Source of the DNA: an uncultured Oribacterium sp.
GTDB taxonomy: Bacteria > Bacillota > Clostridia > Lachnospirales > Lachnospiraceae
Assembly: GCA_946413525.1 (NCBI GenBank)
Contig: CAMKKZ010000009.1
Span: forward strand, 1 to 64,000
Direction: 5' to 3'
DNA: 64,000 nt
The position numbers were made by a program, and so were the translations under genes. Below the pieces are notes generated by a model. That model searched no databases and was not told the origin of the DNA. It worked only from the letters and a program-made list of their open reading frames with translations. Of this stretch, positions 1 through 8,194 are shown in pieces (the first letter of the stretch is position 1; each line of letters opens with the position of its first letter).

Positions 1-2
1 AG

Positions 3-506
3 GGAAGCTCCCTGATCACCGTCATGCCGGAGCAGATCCAGTCCGCTTCCATGACCGCCGAATGGGAACAGAAACTCCTACAGGTGGAACACAGCGAGAT
101 GGATGCCGGCGACTTCATGTCCGGGATCGAGGGCATGATTGCAAACCTCGTGACAACCTATGAGAAAGTGAAAGGAGCAGACGCACTGATGAGCAGAAAT
201 AAAGTGATCGGAACCAGTCCGCACTGTGGCGCGGAGGTGTTGGAACGGCAGAAAGGTTGGTTCTGCAGCAACCGGGAGTGCCGGTTTGTGCTGTGGAAGG
301 ACAACGCGTATTTCACGAAGATCGGGAAGCGGCTGACGACCCAGATCGTGGAGAAGCTCCTGCGGGGCGGTCGCGTAAAGCTGAAGGATTGCAAGAGCCA
401 GAAAACGGGTAAGACCTACAATGCTGATCTCCTGCTCTCTACGGAGGCTGACGGCAGGCCGCAGTTTTCCATGGAATTTGAGGACCGGAAAGGAGGCGGT
501 AAATGA
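3..506 (+). CDS. DNA topoisomerase III, C-terminal part (5' end outside window)
   Basis: The frame is open from base 3 and gives 167 residues resembling the C-terminal region of the topoisomerase III proteins carried by integrative and conjugative elements of Clostridia: a helical stretch rich in Glu, then a zinc-ribbon-like module (PHCGAEV...WFCSNRECRF) and a KIGKRLT segment. These enzymes are type IA topoisomerases that decatenate DNA during conjugative transfer. The first zinc ligand, normally Cys in CPxC, is Ser here (TSPHC), so the ribbon may not bind zinc. The catalytic Tyr domain would lie upstream of the window. The stop codon overlaps the next ATG. Family call inferred from memory; the Cys loss is seen directly. 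Confidence 0.7.
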   Translation, partial: GSSLITVMPEQIQSASMTAEWEQKLLQVEHSEMDAGDFMSGIEGMIANLVTTYEKVKGADALMSRNKVIGTSPHCGAEVLERQKGWFCSNRECRFVLWKDNAYFTKIGKRLTTQIVEKLLRGGRVKLKDCKSQKTGKTYNADLLLSTEADGRPQFSMEFEDRKGGGK

Positions 507-800
507 TGGATGAGAAGGATCACAGCATCCGGTTCATCAACATGAAAAGGATCACAGCATCCGGTTCATCAACAGCAATTACGACACGCTCTTCCGCATT
601 CCCGACGGCGGCATTGTGGAGGTCCGGTTTCCCGACCGGGACTTTTCTGCGAAATGCGAGTATCTGGATGACTACCATACCATGGTATCCTGATTGCTGT
701 GGAGGCCTGTATTATCATGGTCACGTTCGGAGCCGGGTTACTGGAAGGGATTCTGCAGATCGCACAGGAAAGCCTGGGTATCTTCATGAGATCATAATTT
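503..800 (+). pseudogene. ICE accessory gene frameshifted by a 32-bp duplication
   Basis: Translation starts at an ATG with a good AGGAGG six bases upstream and overlapping the topoisomerase stop. The peptide begins MMDEKDHSIRFIN, then a 32-bp direct duplication (copies from 517 and 549) moves the frame. Read in the restored frame after the duplication, the sequence continues NSNYDTLFRIPDGG and VEVRFPDRDFSAKCEYLDDYH before a TGA. This resembles small accessory proteins found next to topoisomerase genes in Clostridia integrative elements. Function unknown. The frameshift and later stops make it non-functional; the ~120 bases that follow show no gene. Confidence 0.6.
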
Positions 801-923
801 TCCGTTTTCCCTCGTAAATAACACAATTTATTAAAACTCCTGTGCTATGATAGGGGCGTGTCAGGGGATAAAGATCTCGGCAGACCGGAATTTGAAGTCA
901 TGGATGTACATGATTATTAATTC

Positions 924-1448
924 TCAATATTCATTTGCCAGATTCTTTTCCAAAAGAACTAAGTTGACGTCAGAGATACCATTGAATGTGGTCGGAATAA
1001 TCTCAATCTCCTTATAATTCATTTTTCGATACATAGCTCTTGCCGCAGTATTTCTGACATTTGTGTCGATTCTGAGCTCAGGCAGCCCATGCTCTTTTGC
1101 CCATCGTTCAAAAAACTTCACAAAAGTTCTGCCGTAACCTTTTCCGGCAGCCTTAGGAGAGATGACGAGTGTATGAAGAACACAGACATCATCCGTATCA
1201 TATTCCCATGATGCATCATAATAAACATCTACCTGTGTCTGGTTAATGATTCCCGCACCGAGAATTTCTCCTTCCTCCAATACAAACATATCTCCCCGGA
1301 ATATGGATTCTTCTGCTGTCATTCTAGTCGGATAAATATCTCGCACCCATCCTATAGTCTGGTTCCCTTTTTCCTCTTCCGTGTGAATGTCATTGTAGAT
1401 AATCTCTATGGCATTAAGATCTGCTATAGTTGCCTTTCTGATATTCAT
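924..1448 (-). CDS. GNAT-family N-acetyltransferase
   Basis: A 174-aa protein with the GNAT fold pattern: N-terminal IRKATIADLNAIEIIYND, a central strand with LHTLVISPKAAGKGYGRTF containing the acetyl-CoA pyrophosphate loop (K-x-x-G-K-G-Y-G), and the C-terminal NxxARAMYRKMNY motif. Such enzymes transfer acetyl from acetyl-CoA to an amine; the substrate cannot be predicted. I start at the ATG at 1448 because AAGGTGG lies just upstream; a GTG three codons earlier would overlap that site. It stands alone, reading toward the integrative-element remnant. Confidence 0.85.
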   Translation of the reverse strand: MNIRKATIADLNAIEIIYNDIHTEEEKGNQTIGWVRDIYPTRMTAEESIFRGDMFVLEEGEILGAGIINQTQVDVYYDASWEYDTDDVCVLHTLVISPKAAGKGYGRTFVKFFERWAKEHGLPELRIDTNVRNTAARAMYRKMNYKEIEIIPTTFNGISDVNLVLLEKNLANEY

Positions 1449-1532
1449 AAATACCACCTTAATCGTTTTATTTTAAATTCTAACACAAAAACGCATCATG
1501 GCATATCCCGATTTCTTCACTTGAGCGGCGTA

Positions 1533-1590
1533 CATAGGGACGGTCCTTTTGTGTTGGCTGATCAGCCAACACAAAAGGACCGTCCCTGTG
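1533..1590. repeat. REP-type palindrome, full copy 1
   Basis: A near-perfect inverted repeat: arm GGGACGGTCCTTTTGTG, TTGGCTGA / TCAGCCAA centre, mirrored arm CACAAAAGGACCGTCCC. Member of the family associated with the transposase at 6674-7408. Lies upstream of the acetyltransferase start. Confidence 0.9.
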
Positions 1591-1772
1591 CTTCCATGTG
1601 CATATAGTCTGCGGGCAGCAAATTTGCCATATCTTGCATAGACATACCCTATTTGATATAATCCGTAGGAGTGCTTCATGGCCCCATCGGTGTCTTTCGC
1701 AGAAAGACGGGATATAATTATGCGTTGAACATAGTTAATTCTCTTGTGCAATCGTGCAATCACAAAGAGGCT

Positions 1773-1797
1773 GTGAAAAAGGCTCCTTACAGGAGCC
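1773..1797 (-). terminator. hairpin with T-run on the minus strand
   Basis: GGCTCC-TTACA-GGAGCC stem followed, reading the minus strand, by TTTTT. Looks like a Rho-independent terminator, but I see no intact minus-strand gene ending here. Confidence 0.5.
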
Positions 1798-1823
1798 TCA
1801 AAATACGATAACGCGGTCAGAAA

Positions 1824-1960
1824 AGACAACCTGCTTTCCAGTCCGCATTCAGCGGAAAAACCCATTTCTGGAAGGCAACATGGAAATGTAGCTTAGAAAG
1901 ACAACCTGCTTTCCAGACCGCATTCATCAGAAAAACCGCTTCTGGAGGGCAAGATGGAAA
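1824..1960. repeat. tandem duplication of the MFS gene leader
   Basis: A segment of about 62 bp (AAGACAACCTGCTTTCCAG ... CTGGAnGGCAAnATGGAAA) occurs at about 1824-1886 and again at 1898-1960. Each copy carries a GGAAGG/GGAGGG site and an ATG. The first ATG opens only a two-codon frame (ATG GAA ATG TAG); the second starts the transporter. Confidence 0.8.
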
Positions 1961-3150
1961 CACAAACTGAAAAGGCGCCCGGCACGAAGTCCGCGGCCGC
2001 TTCCATATCGAAAAGGTTTTATAATACCGGACTCATCTGCTTCGGGCTGAGCGGGATTTGCGCGATTGCGTCCGGCGTGATCGTGAGCCTGATCCGGGAC
2101 AGGTATGGGTTCTCCTACAGCCTGACAGGAACCCTGATTTCCGTCATGAGCATAGGAAACATGGCGGCGCTTCTCTTGTCCGGAATCCTGCCTGGAAAAA
2201 TCGGTGAAAGACGCACGACGCTCCTGATGTGCAGCGGCTACCTGATCGGCTACCTGCTCATGGGGATCACGGGAAATCCCCTGCTTCTGGCCGCCGCCTT
2301 TCTGGCGGCCGGCATCGCGAAGGGCTGCTCCGCTAACAAGTGCACCGTCCTTGTTGGAAATCATACGGACGACCGGGCAAAAGGAATGACCGTCATGAAC
2401 GCGTACTTTGCGGCGGGCGCGCTGATCAGCCCGCTGCTGATTTCCGTCGCAGGGCATTTGGGAAACAGCCTGTCCCTTCCCATTCTGATGCAGCCTGTCG
2501 GCATTGCGCTGGCCGGACTTGTCATGTGGCTGATATTTGCAAGCGCGGGGCTGCCGGACGGCACCTTCACCGGCCAGGAGAAAAAGGCCGGCGGGAACAT
2601 GGATTTTTTCAAAAACCCGGTCTTCTGGATCATGACCTTTCTGCTTTTTTGTGAGAATGGCGCGGAATACAGTGTGAACGGCTGGATGGTGACCTATTAC
2701 AAGAACGAACACATCCTGAGCGCCTCGCTCAGCTCCTATGCCGTGACAATACAATGGGCCGCAATGCTTATCGGCCGTCTTGTGATCGCTTTTGGAATCA
2801 AGGTGAAGGACACCTTCAAGTTCCTAAGCGCCATGGGGATCCTGATCTGCTGCATTTACGGTGCGCTGGTATTCGTCCATTCCCCTGCGGCGGCCATCAT
2901 TGCGCTCGCGCTGTTTTCCCTTGCGATCTCGGGGCTTTATCCCCTGGCCGTGGCCGGGATCGGCGAAATGACGAGCTCCGAGAGCGTTGGCGTGATGCTG
3001 TCCATCGGCGGCTTCGGGGGAATCCTTTTCCCATGGATCATCGGCATCGTGGCAGACCGCTTCGGGCTTCGCACCGGGATGGCCGTAAACCTCCTCCCCT
3101 GCCTGGGCGCATTCATCATGAGCCTTATCATGTGGAGACGAAAAAAGTAG
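1954..3150 (+). CDS. MFS transporter
   Basis: A 398-aa major facilitator protein with about twelve hydrophobic helices in two halves separated by a polar loop near residues 205-215 (FTGQEKKAGG). The loop between helices 2 and 3 reads GKIGERRTT, a version of the MFS signature GxxxDRxGRR, and the C-terminal half has the matching IVADRFGLRTG. Likely a sugar, drug or metabolite permease; substrate unknown. Ribosome site GGAGGG, four bases from the ATG. The leader is tandemly duplicated and a REP palindrome begins three bases after the stop. Confidence 0.88.
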   Translation: METQTEKAPGTKSAAASISKRFYNTGLICFGLSGICAIASGVIVSLIRDRYGFSYSLTGTLISVMSIGNMAALLLSGILPGKIGERRTTLLMCSGYLIGYLLMGITGNPLLLAAAFLAAGIAKGCSANKCTVLVGNHTDDRAKGMTVMNAYFAAGALISPLLISVAGHLGNSLSLPILMQPVGIALAGLVMWLIFASAGLPDGTFTGQEKKAGGNMDFFKNPVFWIMTFLLFCENGAEYSVNGWMVTYYKNEHILSASLSSYAVTIQWAAMLIGRLVIAFGIKVKDTFKFLSAMGILICCIYGALVFVHSPAAAIIALALFSLAISGLYPLAVAGIGEMTSSESVGVMLSIGGFGGILFPWIIGIVADRFGLRTGMAVNLLPCLGAFIMSLIMWRRKK

Positions 3151-3153
3151 GGA

Positions 3154-3215
3154 CACACAGGGACGGTCCTTTTGTGCTGACTGATCAGTCAGCACAAAAG
3201 GACCGTCCCTGTGTG
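3154..3215. repeat. REP-type palindrome, full copy 2
   Basis: A perfect 62-bp palindrome centred on CTGATCAG with arms CACACAGGGACGGTCC... It follows the MFS stop directly and abuts the truncated Rpn gene on its other side, so it marks the 5' breakpoint of that gene. Confidence 0.95.
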
Positions 3216-3221
3216 CCGCCC

Positions 3222-3776
3222 AGATCCAGGTATTATCAGGCGATGATTGACCTTGACCAGATGGGGCGGGGCGCAAAATTCCAGGATCTGAAAAGGAGCT
3301 ATATCATTTTTATCTGCCTTGAAAACCTTTTCCCTCAAAAGGGAATGCACAAATACAGTTTCCAATCCATGTGCCAGGAGGACCCCGGACTGGAGCTTGG
3401 GGACGATGCCGTAAAGATTATCCTGTCCGCGAAAGGTGACAAAGACGATGTTTCGGAGGATTTGAAAGACTTTCTCACTTATGTCGCCGGGGGGAGGCCA
3501 GGATCGGGGCTGACATCGCGCCTTGATGAGCAGGTGCGGAAAGCCCGGTCACATATTGAATGGAGGAAGGAATATATGACGCTTCTGGAAAGAGACGAAC
3601 GCATGCGGGAAGAAGGACGCAAGGAGGGACTTGAGGAAGGGCTCAAAAACGGAATAGAAAAGGGTCGACAGGAAGAACGTGAAAATACCTTGCGCGAATC
3701 CGCCCGCGCAAACGCGGCTGAGAAGGAAGCAGCTCGGTTGCGGGCCGAACTGGAAGCCTTGAGACGGTCCGACTGA
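3222..3776 (+). pseudogene. Rpn-family nuclease/transposase, 5'-truncated
   Basis: About 184 residues matching the C-terminal half of Rpn-family (PD-(D/E)XK, recombination-promoting nuclease) proteins: YYQAMIDLDQM, SYIIFICLENLF, a DVSEDLKDFLTYV segment, and a Glu/Arg-rich coiled-coil tail. The catalytic N-terminal half is missing; the frame upstream is REP palindrome and transporter sequence. No proper start is visible. Rpn proteins are mobile, often decayed DNases; a full-length relative is at 29350-30324. The last 25 bases are repeated after the stop. Confidence 0.75.
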
Positions 3777-3825
3777 TTATAAGCGAACCGGAAGCCTTGA
3801 AACGGTCCAGCTGATTATAAGACAT
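3752..3825. repeat. 38-bp duplication across the stop of the Rpn fragment
   Basis: GGAAGCCTTGAnACGGTCC...CTGATTATAAG occurs at 3752 and again at 3790, so the stop codon region is copied downstream. The rest of 3826-4050 shows no gene. Confidence 0.8.
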
Positions 3826-4051
3826 AAATGTTCCTTCAGGATTATTCATGTTTAAGCCTGACGGATCTCGCAAGGAAAATGCCTTGACTAATTTGCAGGT
3901 CATGTGAACCGCCCGGCAATGAGGAAGGATTTTGACGCGCTTCTGCTTCTTCTCAGAGTGCGTCAAAACCATTATCTTCATTCGCTACTTATGATACATT
4001 CTTTTTTCGGCTTTTCTCTTTTCTGCTAACCTTTTAGTAGTTTTCATTTTG

Positions 4052-4078
4052 GACACAGGGGGACGGTCCTTTTGTGCT
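4052..4078. repeat. REP half-site, copy 3
   Basis: A single arm (ACACAGGGGGACGGTCC TTTTGTGC). It borders the 3' remnant of a RAYT gene exactly as the half-site at 6584-6610 borders the intact one. Confidence 0.85.
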
Positions 4079-4287
4079 CGCAATTTGAACAACCCCCTCT
4101 CTGTTCATGTTCAAAGGGAATGTTCAGTTCCGCACAATCGATATGCTCAATCCCGTCAATATCGGCTGATCTGCCGGATGGAAAGACCTGCTTTTCGAAG
4201 CAGTGTCACATATTGTTCCGGATGACTGCAAATGATTTTCAGGCATTGTGCCGTATCATCATTCTTCACGGATAATTTGCAGTGCGT
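4079..4287 (-). pseudogene. RAYT transposase, 3' remnant
   Basis: About 200 bp nearly identical to the 3' end of the intact transposase gene at 6674-7408 and the spacer beyond it (for example GCACAATCGATATGCTCAAT and the GACCTGCTTTTCGAAGCAGT segment). Only the last ~60 codons remain. It sits between a REP half-site and a full REP palindrome, which suggests a copy that moved or decayed together with its substrate repeats. Confidence 0.85.
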
Positions 4288-4288
4288 G

Positions 4289-4352
4289 GCACACAGGGAC
4301 GGTCCTTTTGTGTTGACTGATCAGTCAACACAAAAGGACCGTCCCCGTGTGC
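4289..4352. repeat. REP-type palindrome, full copy 4
   Basis: Palindrome of 64 bp with one mismatch, centre TTGACTGATCAGTCAA. Bounds the transposase remnant on the right. The sequence from 4353 to 4463 has no gene that I can support. Confidence 0.92.
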
Positions 4353-4463
4353 TTTGGACAATCCAGCAGGTTCCAAAAAACCAGAACCGCAATAATAAAC
4401 AAAATAAATGCGGCATACTTGTTCTTAATCATTACCAGTCTCTCCCCTTATATCCGCATATGC

Positions 4464-4874
4464 TCAGCCTGTATATGCGTCCTCGGCTGTATTTCTGAAA
4501 TTCTGTTTCGCCAGCCACTCCCGCTCCTCGTCATTCTCCGGGATATCGATACGTTCGATCTTGAAAATGACCGGCCGCGTCCCGTCATTACAGCAGGCGA
4601 TCATGACGCGGTCGTCGTTGGTCCAGCCCTTCATAATTGAGCCGCCTTGCAAGGCCGTGTAAACATATCGGCTGACGGCATCCCATGCCTCACCGCAGAA
4701 TTTACCATTCATCAGATGGTAAAAGTCATCCTGCTGCGGGGTGCGTTTCAGGACGAACTCATCCCCCACATTAAAAAAGGGACAGGGACCGGATTTGGGA
4801 TCGGCCAAATATTGTTCCTGATAATCTGTAAAACATTTTTTATCTATCACCGTGATCTTGCATTCATGCCGCAT
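4464..4874 (-). CDS. TIGR04076-family protein
   Basis: A 136-aa protein with the features of the small uncharacterised TIGR04076 family: N-terminal CKITVIDKKC, GPCPFFNVGDEF, an internal CGEAWDAVSRYVYTALQGG, and the signature IACCNDGTRPVIFKIERI. Cys residues at both ends of the core could bind metal. Family function is unknown. The start is set by AAGGAG nine bases upstream. No operon partner: the MATE gene lies upstream on the same strand beyond a 220-bp repeat tract. Confidence 0.8.
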   Translation of the reverse strand: MRHECKITVIDKKCFTDYQEQYLADPKSGPCPFFNVGDEFVLKRTPQQDDFYHLMNGKFCGEAWDAVSRYVYTALQGGSIMKGWTNDDRVMIACCNDGTRPVIFKIERIDIPENDEEREWLAKQNFRNTAEDAYTG

Positions 4875-4879
4875 CTTAA

Positions 4880-5055
4880 CTCACTCCTTTATTCTTCTCT
4901 ATTCTTCTCTATTCTTCTTTATTCTTCTTCATTCCCCTTATTCTGCTTATTCCGCTTTATTCCCCATTATTCTCCTTCATGCCCTTCATCCCCATTTATT
5001 CTTCATTATTCTCCCTTATTACTCATTATTACTCTTTATTCTCCCTTTTTTCTTT
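4880..5055. repeat. pyrimidine-rich ATTCTTC tandem tract
   Basis: About 175 bp of degenerate ~10-11-bp units (TATTCTTCTC and variants) fill the gap between the TIGR04076 gene and the MATE gene. On the minus strand it is a purine-rich leader just upstream of the AAGGAG site. No gene seen. Confidence 0.75.
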
Positions 5056-5098
5056 TCCCGGAATCCGGGCAGATGAATGGCTGCATGAGAAGGCTCCC

Positions 5099-6481
5099 TC
5101 AGATCACCTTCCTGTTTTTCCACTTCCCGCTCCTGAAACGCCAAATGTCAAGGGCGGCCTTTATGCACCAGTCCAACGCCATGGCAAGCGTAATCCCGAT
5201 CACCCCCAGGCCAAGTCCCTTTGCCAGCAAGAAGGAAAATATCGTTCTGCAAACAACAGTGCAGAAAATGGACGCCCACATTGTGAACCTGACATCCCCC
5301 GCGGCTCGAAGTCCGGAGGAAAGAGGCATCGCAAAGGGCTGTATGCTTGCCGAAAATAGATTGTGGATGGCCACAATAATAAGGATAAGGCGCTTTGTCT
5401 CGCTGCTAAGGTCATATAGCGGCAATAGCAGAGGCGTCAGCGCCATTACCATCGCATTCCAGAAAAAAGCCAGAATCAGAGAAAGCCGGGTAAGCTTCCG
5501 CATATACCACTCAGCGGCCTTTTCATCTCCCGCCCCGACGCATTGCCCTATAACCGTGATAAAGACCGTGCTCATCGCCGTCCCCATGCAGGCTGCCAGG
5601 GACCAAAAGGTCTGACCGGTGGAGTTTGCGGCAATCTGGGATGTTCCGAAGGTGGCAATCAACACGCCCAGAAAAACCTTGGCGGCCTGAAAAAGGGTGT
5701 TTTCCACGGAATTCGGTATGGCAACGCCCAGGATCCGTCTGGACATGTTCACGTCAAGGCGCAATGCCTGCTTCCACTCCGCCTGTATATCCTGGCCCTT
5801 CCGGAAGCAAAGCCGCGTCATCACGGCAGCGGCCACATACCAGGATAATGTAGTGGGCCAGGCGACGCCGGCGGCTCCCGCATGCAGGACAAAGATGCCT
5901 ATGGCATTGCCGGCCACATTAACCAGATTGGCCGCGAGGGACACCCTCATGGTCACGGACGTTTTCCCCATCGTCCGATAGATCGCCGCGCCGGCATTAT
6001 ATATGGCATTTGCCGGGAAAGACAGGGCGACGATCCAAAGATAAGTCCTGCAGGCTTCCATCGTGGCCGGCTCCGTGACGGGATACATGACCCGCAGCAA
6101 CCCATTGCCGAAAATCAGCATCAGCGCCATGCAGATCAATGACACGAGGCCTGCCAGATGAAAAATCTGAGATGCCGCGAGATTCCCGCTTTCACGGTTT
6201 CTGCTGCCGAGATACTGCGCCGCCACGACCGAACCGCCAGCCGCAATGGCAGTGAAAAGATAAATGAAGACCGAGTAGATCATGGTATCCAGCCCGACCC
6301 CGGCCACGACCGCTTCGCCCGCGTAGCTGACCATCATTGTATCCGCGAGCCCAACGACCATTTGCAGCAATTGCTCGATCACGAGAGGGACAATCATGGC
6401 CTTCAGCATGCTGTCAGAAAAAATCTTCTGCTCCTCGCCAATCTGTTGGCGGGGCTCAATCAAACTTGCGATAATATTCAC
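5099..6481 (-). CDS. MATE-family efflux transporter
   Basis: A 460-aa multidrug and toxin extrusion protein with twelve predicted helices: MVVGLADTMMVSYAGEAVVAGVG is the classic first-helix region, with GSVVAAQYLGSRN soon after, and a repeat of the pattern in the second half (FGTSQIAANSTGQTFWS, FITVIGQCVGAGD). Such proteins export cationic drugs or metabolites using Na+ or H+. I start at a GTG (6481) behind GAGGAG; the longer frame upstream to an ATG at 6664 only translates REP half-sites and should be ignored. A TTG at 6484 is an alternative start. Confidence 0.87.
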   Translation of the reverse strand: MNIIASLIEPRQQIGEEQKIFSDSMLKAMIVPLVIEQLLQMVVGLADTMMVSYAGEAVVAGVGLDTMIYSVFIYLFTAIAAGGSVVAAQYLGSRNRESGNLAASQIFHLAGLVSLICMALMLIFGNGLLRVMYPVTEPATMEACRTYLWIVALSFPANAIYNAGAAIYRTMGKTSVTMRVSLAANLVNVAGNAIGIFVLHAGAAGVAWPTTLSWYVAAAVMTRLCFRKGQDIQAEWKQALRLDVNMSRRILGVAIPNSVENTLFQAAKVFLGVLIATFGTSQIAANSTGQTFWSLAACMGTAMSTVFITVIGQCVGAGDEKAAEWYMRKLTRLSLILAFFWNAMVMALTPLLLPLYDLSSETKRLILIIVAIHNLFSASIQPFAMPLSSGLRAAGDVRFTMWASIFCTVVCRTIFSFLLAKGLGLGVIGITLAMALDWCIKAALDIWRFRSGKWKNRKVI

Positions 6482-6497
6482 CAAACACTCCTCAGGC

Positions 6498-6523
6498 AAC
6501 ACAAGGGGACGGTCCTTTTGTGC
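6498..6523. repeat. REP half-site, copy 5
   Basis: ACACAAGGGGACGGTCC TTTTGTGC arm in the leader of the MATE gene. Confidence 0.8.
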
Positions 6524-6583
6524 TGGCAAATTGCCGGGACCACAAGGACGCACGGCACACACACCACAGCAGATGCACGGGCA

Positions 6584-6610
6584 ACGCACGGGGACGGTCC
6601 TTTTGTGCTT
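6584..6610. repeat. REP half-site, copy 6
   Basis: CGCACGGGGACGGTCC TTTTGTGC arm about 65 bp beyond the RAYT stop codon. Confidence 0.82.
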
Positions 6611-6673
6611 ACAAATTACAAATTGCAAGTCCTTTTGAACAATTCCCTTTCTGTTCATGTTCAAAGGGAATGT

Positions 6674-7408
6674 TCATTTCCGCACAATCGATATGCTCAA
6701 TCCCGTCAAACGGCTGATCTGCCGGATGGAAAGACCTGCTTTTCGAAGCAGTGTCACATATTGTTCCGGATGACTGCAAATGATTTTCAGGCATTGTGCC
6801 GTATCATCATTCTTCACGGAGTCACGGATGATTTGCAGTGCGGCCTTGTCAGTGATTCTCCCGGGTTTGTCATCCATACATTGATCATCAGAAGGCGTTC
6901 GAAGATAATCCAGCAATATCTCCCGCCCTATGAGGCCCTCCGCATAGCCGGTGTCCGTGATTCCGCCTCCGTGAAAATAATCCAATGCGCTGCTGAGTGG
7001 ATAATCAACCGCTTTACTGCACAAACCTGCCTTGACTGGGTTATTCAATATATAGTGGAGAACTGTCAGAAAGTATCTTTGATCCTGAACCGGCTCGCTT
7101 CTGTAACGATCCTGAAACAGATGCCCTGTTCTTTCGTATTTTTGATTATACCACATCACAAATCGCGTACCAATTCTTTTCATCACCTGTTCCAATGGCT
7201 CACCATCTGCCTGAAGGAGCAGATGGACATGATTCCCCATCAGACAATACGCATACAGATTGAAACCCGACATCTCCCGGCATCGATTCACAATGGACAA
7301 AAACTTCCGATTATCTTCTTCATCTAGAAAAATCTGTTGCCTGTTGATTCCGCGTAACATCACATGATAAATATTGCTCTCACTTTTTTTCCGGGCTGTA
7401 CGAGCCAT
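6674..7408 (-). CDS. REP-associated tyrosine transposase (RAYT, Y1/IS200-like)
   Basis: A 244-aa Y1_Tnp-domain protein. The HUH metal-binding motif is clear as GNHVHLLL, preceded by FNLYAYCLM; the catalytic Tyr is probably in the helix around RYFLTVLHYILNNPVKAG. The C-terminus ends in a helix-turn-helix-like segment (LSIRQISRLTGLSISIVRK) typical of RAYTs and Y1 proteins in Clostridia. These single-strand nucleases act on hairpin repeats. The start at 7408 is chosen because AGGAG is six bases upstream; an ATG two codons earlier would abut it. Matching REP palindromes and half-sites flank the gene, and a 3' fragment of a second copy lies at 4079-4287. Confidence 0.93.
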   Translation of the reverse strand: MARTARKKSESNIYHVMLRGINRQQIFLDEEDNRKFLSIVNRCREMSGFNLYAYCLMGNHVHLLLQADGEPLEQVMKRIGTRFVMWYNQKYERTGHLFQDRYRSEPVQDQRYFLTVLHYILNNPVKAGLCSKAVDYPLSSALDYFHGGGITDTGYAEGLIGREILLDYLRTPSDDQCMDDKPGRITDKAALQIIRDSVKNDDTAQCLKIICSHPEQYVTLLRKAGLSIRQISRLTGLSISIVRK

Positions 7409-7507
7409 CCGCATCTCCTGTAAATATATCTCTCTGCCGATTCACGCATTCTGACCGGTTCACACATTCTGACCGCTCCACACGTTCTGACCGGATGAAA
7501 GTCATAC
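7385..7507 (-). CDS. possible 40-codon leader ORF overlapping the RAYT start
   Basis: An ATG behind GAGAGGAG at 7507 opens a 40-codon frame (MTFIRSERVERSECVNRSEC...) with a repeated RSECVN motif. It ends in TGA after overlapping the first codons of the transposase in another frame. It could couple translation of the transposase, or it may be an accident of the upstream 69-bp repeat, which ends at its ribosome site. No homology known. Confidence 0.3.
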
Positions 7508-7511
7508 TCCT

Positions 7512-7760
7512 CTCATCTATCAGAGTGGGTTTTCACTGCTCTGAATTCTGACATAGCGAACTGCTTGCGGGGCAAATCGGCTCATCTATCAGAGTGGGTT
7601 TTGGCCACTCTGAGTTCTGACATAGCGAACCGCCTGCGGGACAATTCGACTCATCTGTCAGAGTGATTTTTTAACCGCTCTGAGTTCTGACATGGCGATC
7701 CGCTGCGGGACAAATCGGCTCTTCTATCAAAATAGTTTTCTGACCGTTTTTAATGCTGAC
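7512..7760 (-). repeat. 69-bp hairpin repeat, three tandem copies plus a divergent fourth
   Basis: Exact 69-bp spacing (7512, 7581, 7650, 7719). In the sense of the downstream gene each unit reads CGATTTG(T/C)CCCGCAGGCGG, TTCGCTATGTCAGAA, then a CAGAGTGG / CCACTCTG hairpin and GATAGATGAG. Members recur at about ten other sites. The remaining sequence to 7990 has no supported gene. Confidence 0.92.
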
Positions 7761-7997
7761 AAATAATGTGGCATATTTCGACTTTAGCGTATTGAAGTGT
7801 CTATAAGAAAGTATAAAATACTGCATAGTAACAGGCTTTTTTGAGAGTGTGGTCATAATCCTGGTCCACGAAAGTCCGAAGGATTTGAAATATGCCAACA
7901 ATGTGATATCGCAATCTTTACGGCTCCCTTATTTAAGCGTTATGTCCACACTGATTTTCTGACATGCCGAAACGATATTGTATCCACAAAACCCCCG

Positions 7998-8136
7998 ATT
8001 ATTGTAACAACAAGGCCCCGGGATTATTGTAATAGCAAGACCCCGGCATTATTGTAATAACAAGACCCCGGGATTATTGTAATAACAAGACCCCGGGATT
8101 ATTGTAATAACAAGGTCCCGGCATTATTGTAATAAA
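7998..8136. repeat. 25-bp minisatellite, six units
   Basis: Unit ATTATTGTAATAACAAGACCCCGGG repeated with starts at 7998, 8023, 8048, 8073, 8098 and 8123 and few substitutions. The flanks (TGTCCACActGaTTTTCTGA on one side, a REP half-site on the other) match 9768-9875, where about one unit is present. No spacers, so not a CRISPR array. Confidence 0.93.
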
Positions 8137-8150
8137 CACATAATTGAGAG

Positions 8151-8177
8151 TCAACACAAAAGAACCGTCCCCTTGTG
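8151..8177. repeat. REP half-site, copy 7
   Basis: TCAACACAAAAGAACCGTCC arm followed by CCTTGTG TTCTTGTG repeats, 20 bp beyond the esterase stop. Confidence 0.8.
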
Positions 8178-8194
8178 TTCTTGTGTTCTTGTGT

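Noticed and set aside
4647-5615. 322-codon plus-strand frame across the pyrimidine tract
   Set aside because: It reads through a simple-sequence tract and the antisense of the MATE gene; no domain.
5099-6664. MATE protein with a 61-residue N-terminal extension
   Set aside because: The extra residues translate REP half-sites; a GAGGAG site supports the start at 6481.
7998-8136. Possible CRISPR array
   Set aside because: Units of 25 bp are directly adjacent with no spacers; it is a minisatellite. The same applies to the 26-bp array at 34269-34447.
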